A DNA stretch of 64,000 nucleotides from Fodinibacter luteus (GCF_039541575.1 NZ_BAABGM010000012.1:1-64000), one strand, 5' to 3'. Positions 41,101-48,527 are shown, numbered from the stretch's first letter. The notes: generated from the letters alone by a model not told the origin. Numbers and translations are program-made.

Positions 41101-42483
41101 GGTGATGCCGCCGTGCAGGTGCAGGGTAGCCCGGTTCTCCGCGTAGCAGTGGCCCGCCGCCACCATGTCGGCCTTCATCGTCCCGTCATCAGCGACGGTC
41201 GAGCACATTGGCTTCTGCGGGTCGATGTCGCCCGGGGGCGTGCCCTCCATGGCAGCGTGGCCGGCGGCCGTCGGCCCCGAGCCCATCACCGTGGTGTCGG
41301 TCGGGAGGAAGAGGTCGCCCTCCTTGCCGGTGCCCAGCTGGTTCTTGAAGAGGATCCGGACCGGCCTGTCCTTCGTCGCCACGATGGCCGGGCCGAGGTA
41401 GCTCGGCGTCCCGTCGCCGCCGTTGAGCTGCTTGTAGCCGCGCAGCGTCGTCTGCTTGGGGGTGTCGGAGGCGTACATCCGCTGGGCGTACTCGACCAGT
41501 CCGATCTCGTAGTAGTCCGAGCCGGGATAGGTCGTTTTGTCGGGCACGGCCACCTCGAGGCCCGGCAGCGGGTCGACGAACTTCTTGATCCCACCGGTGA
41601 TCACGGTGCTCTGGGTCGAGGTGTCGAGCACTTGCGCGCCGAAGGAGTACGTCCGCGGCTGGTCTAGTGTCGGGAACGGCGCAGCGCCGACCGTGATCGT
41701 CGTGCCCTGTGCGGGCCCGCTCGGGCTCGGGTAATAGACTTGGTCACCGGGCGAGCCGATGTCGATCGGAATGCCGCTGCCGTAGAAGGCGAGCACGTCA
41801 CCCGCCTGGACGGCGAGGTTGGCCACCGGGAAGGTGGCAACACCGTCGGCGACGGTGGCGTGGGTTGCAACGTTCAGGGTGCCACTGTCGAAGACCACGG
41901 AGTACTGGTTGGCGCCAGCGGGCCGCAAAACGTAGGCGTGGAAGTCACGCGGGGGGTCCACCTGGCTTCGGATCTGGAAGCTCTGGAGGAGCCCGGCCGG
42001 GAGCGGGTGCTGGGCGAGGACGACGAAGACGTTGGTCGCCGAGTCCGTCGCTGTGGTGCGGGCGATGAGGTCGTTGCCGACGAACGTCTGCGTGCCGGGG
42101 GTGGAGGCAACCACCGGCAGGGGGCTGTTCGCGTAGTTCGGGTGGCTGAAGTAGCGCGGCGCCTCTCCCGCTGCAGCGGTGGCGGCCGCTTGGGCTTCCA
42201 CCATCATGAGAGGGTTGAGGGCACCCTCCTGAAGCGCGCGGGCGGCTGCTGCGTCGCGGTCGGCCTGGTCGACCTTCTTCTCCAGCTTCTCCTTGACCTT
42301 CTTGGCCTTCTCCTTGTAGCGGCTCTTCTCGTCGGGCTGTGCCCCGGCGAGCGCAGAGATGCCGCCACCGGGTGCGGTGGCGGCAGAGGTGGTGGCAAGC
42401 CCCATGGGCAACAGGGCGATGGCCGCGAAGGCAGCGATGCCGGTGAATCTCTTCCCTGCGGTGGTGCGCGTTGTTCGTGACAT
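38170..42483 (-). CDS. secreted multicopper oxidase with two FN3 domains
   Basis: 1437-residue exported copper oxidase. A Sec-type signal peptide (GKRFTGIAAFAAIALLPMGLATTSAATA) is followed by a Lys/Glu-rich coiled-coil segment (about 50-90). All copper motifs are present: HLHGG near 453, FYHDHAWG near 520, HPIHFH near 1070 and HCHILSHEEMDMM near 1190, supplying type 1, 2 and 3 sites with a Met axial ligand. About 550 residues separate the second and third motifs, far more than in CueO or CotA. Two fibronectin type III repeats (WTDNSKNETAFVVERR and WTDNSDNETGFLIQRT) form the C-terminus. The substrate is unknown; metal oxidation, as in large bacterial Mn oxidases, is one guess. Base composition is lower in GC than the surroundings. 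AGGGG precedes the start. Confidence 0.88.
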   Translation of the reverse strand: MSRTTRTTAGKRFTGIAAFAAIALLPMGLATTSAATAPGGGISALAGAQPDEKSRYKEKAKKVKEKLEKKVDQADRDAAAARALQEGALNPLMMVEAQAAATAAAGEAPRYFSHPNYANSPLPVVASTPGTQTFVGNDLIARTTATDSATNVFVVLAQHPLPAGLLQSFQIRSQVDPPRDFHAYVLRPAGANQYSVVFDSGTLNVATHATVADGVATFPVANLAVQAGDVLAFYGSGIPIDIGSPGDQVYYPSPSGPAQGTTITVGAAPFPTLDQPRTYSFGAQVLDTSTQSTVITGGIKKFVDPLPGLEVAVPDKTTYPGSDYYEIGLVEYAQRMYASDTPKQTTLRGYKQLNGGDGTPSYLGPAIVATKDRPVRILFKNQLGTGKEGDLFLPTDTTVMGSGPTAAGHAAMEGTPPGDIDPQKPMCSTVADDGTMKADMVAAGHCYAENRATLHLHGGITPWISDGTPHQWITPAAESTGPDGGYPEGVSVQDVPDMPAAGPGEQTFFYTNAQSARLMFYHDHAWGITRLNVYAGEAAPYFITDATEAALVGTAEQPGVIPGPDSTIPLVIQDKTFVPNAAQLAAQDETWNTAAWGGEGNLWLPHVYSPAQNPGDASGVNAYGRWAYGPWFWPPTNNVENGPIANPYFDPACNPDDPNTAWCEPPLMPGTPYNSMGMEAFMDTPVVNGAAYPTKTLEPKPYRFRILNAANDRFFNLSLYQAVDANGDVCDGSTTPVAESTGIACTEVALNPTEVAAALNDPTVFPTPLDATKGPDWIVMGTEGGFLPAPVVVPAQPTTWVNDPTVFNAGNVDQHSLLVAPAERFDVVVDLSKYAGQTLIVYNDAPAAFPARDPRYDYYTGNGDYRDSGGASSTLPGYGPNTRTVMQIKVADTAPAGEFNLAALNTAFAHNADGTGVFEKGQKPIVVGQGEYNTAYGTTFPKTGPFNGTVQIYDTSLTFNRLVDPDAAPGAPFTTSTTAERLTTDLKPKMIQDEMGEAFEHEYGRMSGFLGVETPNAQAGLQNMILYPYTMPPTEVLDGLELPPGVEATPIADAGDGTQIWKFTHNGVDTHPIHFHLYDVQLLNRVGWDGIIRKPDPTELGWKDTVRVSPLEDTIVVVRPIVPPVPDEWKGLPNSVRLLDPSMPAGAMLADTTAQEAAGLPIFAFNPDGEPIDVKNHYVNFGWEYVLHCHILSHEEMDMMRSQGVAVNPVAPTFISAVRSGNGPTRKYTVTWTDNSKNETAFVVERRVAGSTGPWTQRAVVQTENRVNRTAAPTVDTTTGAATGSASYDDTIGNTSTLYEYQVYAINKVGDTWDYSNPAFNNLPAGAGFPTVTVDSRGTGQSAGDPVDPPTALTGTLTVKNKKTSAVSLSWTDNSDNETGFLIQRTNSDGSNVVNATVGENATTFTQTVTSGVAYLYRVHAFSDTTQSSWSNTLALP

Positions 42484-42536
42484 GACGTCCCCTGACCCTG
42501 CCCCTTGGTCCGCGTCCCGGTGGCGCGGTACTCGGG

Positions 42537-42542
42537 ACCGTA
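42537..42542 (-). promoter_or_regulatory. promoter of the multicopper oxidase gene
   Basis: Minus-strand TACGGT is a -10 box about 54 nt upstream of the ATG, and TTGTGA at 42561-42566 (minus) lies 18 bp further up as a -35 box. This is the best -35/-10 pair in the window and gives a leader of nearly 50 nt. Confidence 0.5.
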
Positions 42543-42561
42543 GGGCTGACGTGAACTGGGT

Positions 42562-42579
42562 CACAAGGGAAGCCTTGTG
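42562..42579. promoter_or_regulatory. inverted repeat overlapping the oxidase -35 box
   Basis: CACAAGG (42562-42568) and CCTTGTG (42573-42579) form a perfect 7-bp inverted repeat around GAAG, covering the -35 box. A second palindrome, TTTCGCGAAA, is at 42591-42600. Either could bind the divergent winged-helix regulator. Confidence 0.5.
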
Positions 42580-42733
42580 CCGGAAAGCCATTTCGCGAAA
42601 GGTGCAGGCCACACCCCCTGGGATTGATCCGTAGGCCCACGCCGCCTTGCGACCGTGTCCAACGTCTGGCAAGCGAAGTTGCGGGTCAGTGAGGCGTACA
42701 AGACAATTCGCCGCCTACGAAACCTGTTGCCCC

Positions 42734-42739
42734 TATCGT
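42734..42739 (+). promoter_or_regulatory. -10 box, winged-helix regulator gene
   Basis: TATCGT ends 7 nt before the GTG at 42747. It overlaps the alternative GTG at 42738, which it rules out as a leaderless start. Confidence 0.55.
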
Positions 42740-42746
42740 GATTCGT

Positions 42747-43154
42747 GTGAAGCGCGACGGGTGGACGTTCCTCACCAACCACGGGCATGTGCTCGTGTGC
42801 TTGGCCGTCACCCCCGACGTCCTCCTGCGCGACGTCGCGGCCAGCATCGGCATCACCGAGCGATCGGTCCAGCAGATCGTCAGCGACCTCGAGCGGGCGG
42901 GCATCATCATCCGCCTGAGGGTGGGGCGGCGCAATCGCTACCTCGTGCGTCGTGAGGAGCTGTTCCGTCACCCCTTGGAAGCGGGCGTGACCATCGGCGA
43001 GTTCATCGACCTCGTCGAGCACGGCCGGGAGTTGCGTCGGCGACGGCGTACCGCCGAGGTGGTGCCCCACAGCGTGTCCGTCGGCGGTCCAGAGGACTCC
43101 ATCGAATGGGCGACCGAGGTCCACGAGGCCGTGCAGCCCCAGCATCCGCACTGA
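42747..43154 (+). CDS. winged-helix DNA-binding protein
   Basis: 135-residue probable transcriptional regulator. Residues about 5-70 form a MarR/ArsR-like winged helix: HGHVLVCLAVTPDVLLRDVAASIGITERSVQQIVSDLERAGIIIRLRVGRRNRYLV, with the recognition helix TERSVQQIVSDLERA and the wing RVGRRNRYLV. The remainder (EEFIDLVEHGRELRRRRRTAEV and an acidic tail) has no recognisable ligand domain. It is divergent from the multicopper oxidase gene with about 260 bp between them, and inverted repeats in that gap make it a candidate local regulator. The target is inferred, not shown. Confidence 0.72.
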   Translation: MKRDGWTFLTNHGHVLVCLAVTPDVLLRDVAASIGITERSVQQIVSDLERAGIIIRLRVGRRNRYLVRREELFRHPLEAGVTIGEFIDLVEHGRELRRRRRTAEVVPHSVSVGGPEDSIEWATEVHEAVQPQHPH

Positions 43155-43183
43155 CAGGGGGGCGGACCGGCTCCGCGACCGGC

Positions 43184-43189
43184 TAGCCT
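43184..43189 (+). promoter_or_regulatory. -10 box, lipid kinase gene
   Basis: TAGCCT ends 7 nt before the ATG at 43197. Confidence 0.55.
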
Positions 43190-43196
43190 TCGGGCC

Positions 43197-44084
43197 ATGG
43201 CGCGCCTGGGTCTCATCGTCAACCCCACGGCGGGCAAGAACACCGGGGCCCGAGTCGGCACCGAGGCGCTCACCCTCCTGCGTGCCGCGGGTGTCGACAT
43301 CCTCGACCTCAGCGCCGCCGACGCCCGCAGCGCGATGGAGCAGGGCCGGGCCGCGATCGCCTCGGGAGAGGTCGACCGGGTCGTCGTGGCCGGCGGGGAC
43401 GGGATGGTGCACCTCGGCACCAACCTCTGCGCCGGCACCGGGGTCGCGCTCGGCGTCATCGCCGCCGGCACGGGCAACGACATCGCCCGCGAGCTCGGCC
43501 TCCCGGTCCGGGACGCCGCGAAGTCGGTCGAGCGCATCCTCGCCGGTGGCACCCGCAGCGTCGATGTCGCCCGGCACGTCATGGCCACGGGGGAGGAGCG
43601 GTGGTTCCTCGGGGTGCTCGCGGCCGGCTTCGACGCGGTCGTCAACGAGCGGGCCAACCAGTGGCGGTGGCCCAAGGGGCCGATGCGCTACAACCTCGCC
43701 ATCGTGCGCGAGCTTCCGGTCTTTCGCGCCATCCCCTACGTCCTCGTCCTCGACGGACACCGGCTCGAGACCGAGGCGATGCTCGTCGCGGTCGGCAACG
43801 GCCCGGCATACGGCGGGGGCATGCGGGTCACCCCGGATGCCGCGTTCGACGACGGCCTGCTCGACGTGCTCGTGCTGAACAAGATCTCGACGCCGGAGTT
43901 CCTCCGGGTCTTCCCGACGGTCTTCAAGGGCGCCCACGTCACCCACCCGGCGGTCGAGATCCACCGGGCCCGTGAGGTGCGACTCGAGGCGCGCGGCATC
44001 GTGTCGTACGCCGACGGGGAACGGTTCGCGCCGCTGCCGATGAGCGTCGAGGTCGTCCCCGGCGCGCTCGAGGTCCTCGCCTGA
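43197..44084 (+). CDS. diacylglycerol kinase family lipid kinase
   Basis: 295-residue soluble DagK/YegS-type lipid kinase. The nucleotide-binding motif VVVAGGDGMVHLGTNLCAGTGVALGVIAAGTGNDIARELGLP contains GGDG at 66-69 and the conserved GTGND. The C-terminal beta domain includes NGPAYGGGMRVTPDAAFDDGLLDVLVL, typical of the family. It probably phosphorylates diacylglycerol or a related lipid, feeding phospholipid recycling. In related genomes this gene sits between tatC and helY; here helY still follows 21 bp downstream. Confidence 0.9.
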   Translation: MARLGLIVNPTAGKNTGARVGTEALTLLRAAGVDILDLSAADARSAMEQGRAAIASGEVDRVVVAGGDGMVHLGTNLCAGTGVALGVIAAGTGNDIARELGLPVRDAAKSVERILAGGTRSVDVARHVMATGEERWFLGVLAAGFDAVVNERANQWRWPKGPMRYNLAIVRELPVFRAIPYVLVLDGHRLETEAMLVAVGNGPAYGGGMRVTPDAAFDDGLLDVLVLNKISTPEFLRVFPTVFKGAHVTHPAVEIHRAREVRLEARGIVSYADGERFAPLPMSVEVVPGALEVLA

Positions 44085-44093
44085 GCGCTGACG

Positions 44094-44099
44094 TAGCCT
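44094..44099 (+). promoter_or_regulatory. -10 box, helY
   Basis: TAGCCT ends 6 nt before the ATG at 44106. Confidence 0.5.
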
Positions 44100-44105
44100 G
44101 AACGC

Positions 44106-46946
44106 ATGCCCAGCCCTGCCGAGCGGTATGCCGCTGCCGCCGCACGGGCCCGCCGGGACCGCGCCGAGGTCGGCCGGTTCGTCGCCGGGCTCGACTTCCC
44201 GCTCGACGACTTCCAGCTGCGGGCCTGCGAGGCGGTGGAGGCCGGCAAGGGCGTGCTCGTCGCCGCCCCGACCGGGGCCGGGGCCGGGAAGACGATCGTC
44301 GGTGAGTTCGCCGTGCACCTCGCCCTGGCCACCGGGCGCAAGGCGTTCTACACGACCCCCATCAAAGCCCTGTCGAACCAGAAGTACCACGACCTCGTCC
44401 GCGTCCACGGAGCGGCGAACGTCGGTCTGCTGACGGGGGACTCGTCGGTCAACGGGGAGGCGCCCGTCGTCGTCATGACGACCGAGGTGCTGCGCAACAT
44501 GATGTATGCCGGGTCCCGCACCCTCGACGGCCTCGGGTTCGTCGTCATGGACGAGGTCCACTACCTCGCCGACCGGTTCCGCGGCGCGGTCTGGGAGGAG
44601 GTCATCATCCACCTCCCCGAGCACGTCCAGGTCGTGTCGCTGTCGGCCACCGTGAGCAACGCCGAGGAGTTCGGCGACTGGCTCGCCGAGGTGCGTGGCA
44701 ACCACGAGGTCGTCGTCTCCGAGCACCGGCCGGTGCCGTTGTTCCAGCACGTGCTCGTCGGCACGACGATGTTCGACCTGTTCGCCGGCAACCGGGTCGA
44801 CCCCGACCTGCTCGCCGCCATCCGCAGTGCCGAGGAGCGCGGCCGGTGGCAGGACGACCCGCGCCGCGGGTCCGCCCGTGGAGGGCCGGCGCCCCGCACC
44901 CAGGGCCGCGGCGGTGGCCGGGGTGGGAGCCGGGGCGGTCGGGGTCCAGGTGGCGGGGGTGGCCGCGGCTTCTCCCGGGGCGGGCGCCCCGGCGGTGGGG
45001 CGACGCGGGCCGAGGTGGTCGCCGAGCTCGACCGCGACGGGCTGCTGCCGGCGATCACCTTCATCTTCAGCCGGGTCGGGTGCGAGGCGGCGGTCGGCCA
45101 GCTGCTCGCGGCGGGCACCCGGCTCATCCCCGAGCGCGAGGGCCTGCGCATCCGCCGGCACGTCGAGGAGCGGGTCGAGGCGCTCGCGAGCGAGGACCTG
45201 TCGGTGCTCGGCTACCACGACTTCGTCGAGGGCCTGTCGCGGGGCTTCGCCGCGCACCACGCCGGGATGCTGCCGCTCTTCCGCGAGGTCGTCGAGGAGC
45301 TCTTCACCGCGGCCCGGATCCGCGCCGTCTTCGCGACCGAGACCCTGGCCCTCGGCATCAACATGCCGGCGCGCACCGTCGTGCTCGAGAAGCTCGTGAA
45401 GTTCAACGGCGAGGCGCACGTCGACATCACGCCGGCCGAGTACACCCAGCTCACGGGCCGGGCCGGCCGCCGCGGCATCGACGTCGAGGGGCACGCCGTC
45501 GTCCAGTGGGCCCGCGGCGTCGACCCGCTCGCCCTCGGGGGTCTCGCGTCCGCGCGCACCTTCCCGCTGCGCTCGAGCTTCCGGCCGACGTACAACATGG
45601 CCGTCAACCTCGTGGCCCAGGTGGGGCGCGAGGTGGCGCGCGAGATCCTCGAGACCTCGTTCGCCCAGTTCCAGGCCGACCGCGCCGTCGTCGGCATCGC
45701 GACGAAGGTGCGCCGCAACGAGGAGGGGCTGGAGGGCTACGCCGAGGCCATGCACTGCCACCTCGGCGACTTCCGCGAGTACGCCGCGCTGCGCCGGGCG
45801 CTCGCCGACGCCGAGAAGGAGGGAGCCCGCGCCCGCTCGGCCTCGCGGCGGGCCGAGGCGGCGGTGTCGATGGAGCGCCTGCGGGTCGGCGACGTCATCC
45901 GGATCCCGGCGGGGCGGCGGGCCGGCTGGGCCGTCGTCGTGCAACCCGCCCGTACGGCCAAGGGCTCCCCGACGGGGCCGGGCGTGGTCACCGAGGACAA
46001 GCAGTTCCGGCGGCTGACCCTCGTCGACGTGCCGGAGGCGGTCGAGGCCGTCGCGCAGGTCAAGGTGCCGACGCACTTCAACCCCAAGTCGCCGAAGTCC
46101 CGGCGTGACCTCGCGACGTCGCTGCGGATCGCGGTCCCCCCGGGCTTCGAGGACTCCCCTCGGGGTCGCCGCGCCCGCGACGCACGCGAGGCGGCGGCCG
46201 CGGCGGGGGAGTCGGAGCGGCTCCAGCGGCTGCGCCGTGAGCTCGCCGAGCACCCGTGCCACCGGTGCCCCGACCGGGAGGAGCACGCCCGCTGGGCCGA
46301 GCGGTGGTGGCGGCTCAAGCGCGAGACCGTGGGCCTCCAGCGCAAGGTCGAGGGCCGCACGAACACCGTGGCCCGCACCTTCGACCGGATCTGCGACGCC
46401 CTCGAGGCCCTCGGCTACCTCGGCGACGGCGGCACGGTCGTCACCGAGCGGGGGGAGCGCCTGCGCCGCCTCTACACGGAGAAGGACCTCCTCGCCGCCG
46501 AGTGCCTGCGCCACGACGTCTGGAAGCGGCTCGACGCCCCCGGGCTCGCGGCTGCCGTCTCCGCGCTCGTGCACGAGCCACGGCACGAGGAGGCGGAGGT
46601 CTCCCCGCGGATGCCGAACGACGATGTCGCGCAGGCGCTCACGTCGATGGAGCGGCTCTGGTCGGAGATCGAGGACCTCGAGACCGAGCACGACCTGCCG
46701 TCGACATCCATGCCCGACGGCGGCATGGCGTGGATGGTGCACCGGTGGGCGTCGGGTGAGCGGCTCGACACGGTGCTGCGCGGGCAGGACGTGGCGGCGG
46801 GCGACTTCGTCCGGCGCTGCAAGCAGCTCGTCGACCTGCTCGACCAGGTGGCGAAGGCCGCCACCGACCCGGTGCTGCGGCGCACCGCCCGCAGCGCCGT
46901 GGATGCCGTGCTGCGCGGCGTCGTCGCCGCCGACCGGCTCGACTGA
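44106..46946 (+). CDS. helY: DEAD/DEAH box RNA helicase, Ski2-like
   Basis: 946-residue superfamily 2 helicase matching actinobacterial HelY. Motifs seen: Q-like FQLRACEAVEAGKGVLVAAPTG, motif I, motif II MDEVHYLAD, motif III LSATVSN, FVEGLSRGFAAHHAGMLP, and motif VI QLTGRAGRRGID. The C-terminal DSHCT domain ends the protein. Two oddities stand out. Motif I reads APTGAGAGKT (residues 54-63), two residues longer than the usual APTGAGKT, because GGGGCC is tandemly duplicated at 44274-44285. An Arg/Gly-rich segment (about 255-299, RGGGRGGSRGGRGPGGGGGRG) interrupts the helicase core. The role is probably RNA unwinding and decay. Confidence 0.93.
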   Translation: MPSPAERYAAAAARARRDRAEVGRFVAGLDFPLDDFQLRACEAVEAGKGVLVAAPTGAGAGKTIVGEFAVHLALATGRKAFYTTPIKALSNQKYHDLVRVHGAANVGLLTGDSSVNGEAPVVVMTTEVLRNMMYAGSRTLDGLGFVVMDEVHYLADRFRGAVWEEVIIHLPEHVQVVSLSATVSNAEEFGDWLAEVRGNHEVVVSEHRPVPLFQHVLVGTTMFDLFAGNRVDPDLLAAIRSAEERGRWQDDPRRGSARGGPAPRTQGRGGGRGGSRGGRGPGGGGGRGFSRGGRPGGGATRAEVVAELDRDGLLPAITFIFSRVGCEAAVGQLLAAGTRLIPEREGLRIRRHVEERVEALASEDLSVLGYHDFVEGLSRGFAAHHAGMLPLFREVVEELFTAARIRAVFATETLALGINMPARTVVLEKLVKFNGEAHVDITPAEYTQLTGRAGRRGIDVEGHAVVQWARGVDPLALGGLASARTFPLRSSFRPTYNMAVNLVAQVGREVAREILETSFAQFQADRAVVGIATKVRRNEEGLEGYAEAMHCHLGDFREYAALRRALADAEKEGARARSASRRAEAAVSMERLRVGDVIRIPAGRRAGWAVVVQPARTAKGSPTGPGVVTEDKQFRRLTLVDVPEAVEAVAQVKVPTHFNPKSPKSRRDLATSLRIAVPPGFEDSPRGRRARDAREAAAAAGESERLQRLRRELAEHPCHRCPDREEHARWAERWWRLKRETVGLQRKVEGRTNTVARTFDRICDALEALGYLGDGGTVVTERGERLRRLYTEKDLLAAECLRHDVWKRLDAPGLAAAVSALVHEPRHEEAEVSPRMPNDDVAQALTSMERLWSEIEDLETEHDLPSTSMPDGGMAWMVHRWASGERLDTVLRGQDVAAGDFVRRCKQLVDLLDQVAKAATDPVLRRTARSAVDAVLRGVVAADRLD

Positions 46947-46976
46947 CGCCGGCTGGTCTCCCGGACAGTCCGCTCA

Positions 46977-47052
46977 CCGGACTCCGTGCGACCTGGGCAC
47001 GGTTTCCGACACCGGTCCGCGCCGGAACCGCGGGCAGGTCGCACGAGGTCGG
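46977..47052. terminator. dispersed inverted-repeat element, copy 2
   Basis: GTGCGACCTG (46986-46995) and CAGGTCGCAC (47035-47044) pair perfectly, with a near-perfect inner CGGTTTCCG/CGGAACCG pairing. It lies between convergent helY and the exonuclease gene and ends one base before the exonuclease stop codon. CCGACCTCGTGCG on the minus strand (47040-47052) and GTCGCACGGAGTC at the other end match copy 1 at 36363. Confidence 0.7.
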
Positions 47053-48000
47053 TCAGGGGGCGAGGTCGAGGGCGGTGAGGAGCCGGCGCACCGGGTTCTC
47101 GACGCCGTAGGTGCTCGCGAGCGCGTCGAGGCCCCCGGGGTCGGCGACGGTCCGCGGGAGCGCGAGGTCCATGTCGGCGACCGGGGCGTCGCGCGCGACG
47201 CGGACGACGGTGGGGGCGACGTCGAGGTAGGCCGACGCTGCCTCGAGGTTGGCCCGGCGCGCGCCCCGCAGGGCGGGGTCTCCCTCGTCGACCGCGGCTC
47301 GCAGCGCGGCGAGGGTGCCGTACTGGGCGATGAGCTGGGCGGCGGTCTTGTCGCCGATGCCTCTCACCCCGGGCAGGCCGTCGCTCGTGTCACCGCGCAG
47401 AACCGACATCTCGAGGTACGCCTCTCCCGTCGGCACCGCGTACCGCTCGTGGAGGTAGGACTGGGTGGCGACGTCGGGCTCGCGAACGCCTCCGCGGCCG
47501 GTGTAGAGCACCCGGATGCCGTGTGCGTCGTCGACGAGCTGGAGCAGGTCGCGGTCGCCGGTCACGACGTCGACGGGCATGACGCCGCGGTGGCGCTCGG
47601 CGAGGGTGCCGATGACGTCGTCCGCCTCGAAGCCCGGGGCGCCGAGGCGGACGATGCCGATCGCGGCCAGGGCCTCGCGGATGAGGGGGACCTGGGGGGT
47701 GAGGTCGTCCGGGCTCTCCTCGACGACGTCGGACCCGTCGACGAGGCGGTGGGTCTTGTACGACGGCACGAGGTCGACGCGCCACTGCGGCCGCCAGTCG
47801 TCGTCCCAGCACGCAACGACGTGGGTGGGTGCGTGCGCGGTGACGAGGGTGGCGATCATGTCGAGGAAACCGCGCAGCGCGTTCGTCGGCGGCTCGTCGG
47901 GGGAGGTTCGCTGGTCGGGCACCCCGAAGAACGCACGGAAGTACAGCGAGGCGGAGTCCATCAAAAGCAACTTCTGCGGCCGTTGCGGGTCCAGAGCCAT
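47053..48000 (-). CDS. 5'-3' exonuclease (FEN-type)
   Basis: 315-residue structure-specific nuclease resembling the N-terminal domain of DNA polymerase I. The acidic metal ligands are in LLLMDSASLYFRAFFG, WDDDWRPQWR, GFEADDVIGTLAERH, VTGDRDLLQLVDD and SDGLPGVRGIGDKTAAQLIAQYG, the last being the helix-hairpin-helix that grips DNA. It probably removes 5' flaps or RNA primers. A stand-alone copy next to helY is common in actinobacteria. The start is set by a -10 box 6 nt upstream. Confidence 0.93.
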   Translation of the reverse strand: MALDPQRPQKLLLMDSASLYFRAFFGVPDQRTSPDEPPTNALRGFLDMIATLVTAHAPTHVVACWDDDWRPQWRVDLVPSYKTHRLVDGSDVVEESPDDLTPQVPLIREALAAIGIVRLGAPGFEADDVIGTLAERHRGVMPVDVVTGDRDLLQLVDDAHGIRVLYTGRGGVREPDVATQSYLHERYAVPTGEAYLEMSVLRGDTSDGLPGVRGIGDKTAAQLIAQYGTLAALRAAVDEGDPALRGARRANLEAASAYLDVAPTVVRVARDAPVADMDLALPRTVADPGGLDALASTYGVENPVRRLLTALDLAP

Positions 48001-48006
48001 GCGCCG

Positions 48007-48012
48007 AGCCTA
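48007..48012 (-). promoter_or_regulatory. -10 box, exonuclease gene
   Basis: Minus-strand TAGGCT ends 6 nt before the ATG at 48000 and lies 18 bp after the stop codon of the upstream gene. Confidence 0.55.
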
Positions 48013-48029
48013 GCCGTGCGATCACCGGA

Positions 48030-48527
48030 CTACGGTGTGCCGCCGATGACCCACGAGTGGGCGATCCTGCCGTCGTCGTCGAGCTCGTAGACCACGATGC
48101 CGCCCTGGTAGCCGTACGCCCATGTGAGCCCCTCTGCCACGTAGCGGCCCAGCCGGATCGCAGGAGTCGCGCTGGGGTCGATCCGGAAGCCCAGACCCCG
48201 GTACGCGGCGAGGTGGTCGGAGATCTGCTGAGCGCCGCGCGTCACGACTGGTGGATCCTGGTCCTGCTCCTCGAGCACCGCCTCGGTGCTGTAGAACGAC
48301 GCCACGTCGGGCCCCGGTTCACCGTTGACCGCGGCGATCCGTGCGCCCAGCATCGTGCTGACCTCCTCTGACGCGAGGCCGGACGGCTGCTCCACGGTGG
48401 TCCGCCCGATCCCGAAGCCCAAGGCCAGCGCCGCGATGACGCCGAGACCGGCGAACAGGCCGGTTGGGCGACCGGAGAACCTGTCTCGCACGGACTCCTT
48501 TCGCTCGTTCTCGTCGACAGTCGTCAT
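48030..48527 (-). CDS. membrane-anchored SnoaL/NTF2-like protein
   Basis: 165-residue protein of uncertain family. A cytoplasmic N-terminus (MTTVDENERKESVRDRFSGRP) leads into one membrane helix (TGLFAGLGVIAALALGFGIG). The exported remainder looks like an NTF2/SnoaL-type fold: EEVSTMLGARIAAVNGEPGPDVASFYSTEAVLEEQ, RGAQQISDHLAAYRGLGFRIDPS and YGYQGGIVVYELDDDGRIAHSWVIGGTP. Such domains may bind small ligands or be non-enzymatic; no catalytic residues can be named. The region is less GC-rich than its neighbours. GAGGAG lies 10 nt before the ATG at 48527; a GTG three codons upstream is the alternative. Confidence 0.6.
   Translation of the reverse strand: MTTVDENERKESVRDRFSGRPTGLFAGLGVIAALALGFGIGRTTVEQPSGLASEEVSTMLGARIAAVNGEPGPDVASFYSTEAVLEEQDQDPPVVTRGAQQISDHLAAYRGLGFRIDPSATPAIRLGRYVAEGLTWAYGYQGGIVVYELDDDGRIAHSWVIGGTP

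Noticed and set aside
42561..46742. Very long minus-strand open frame (over 1300 codons) opposite helY, the lipid kinase and the winged-helix gene
   Set aside because: Its translation is low-complexity Arg/Gly/Pro/Val-rich and has no family motif, while the plus-strand genes carry full motif sets and -10 boxes. It is an artefact of scarce stop codons in GC-rich DNA.
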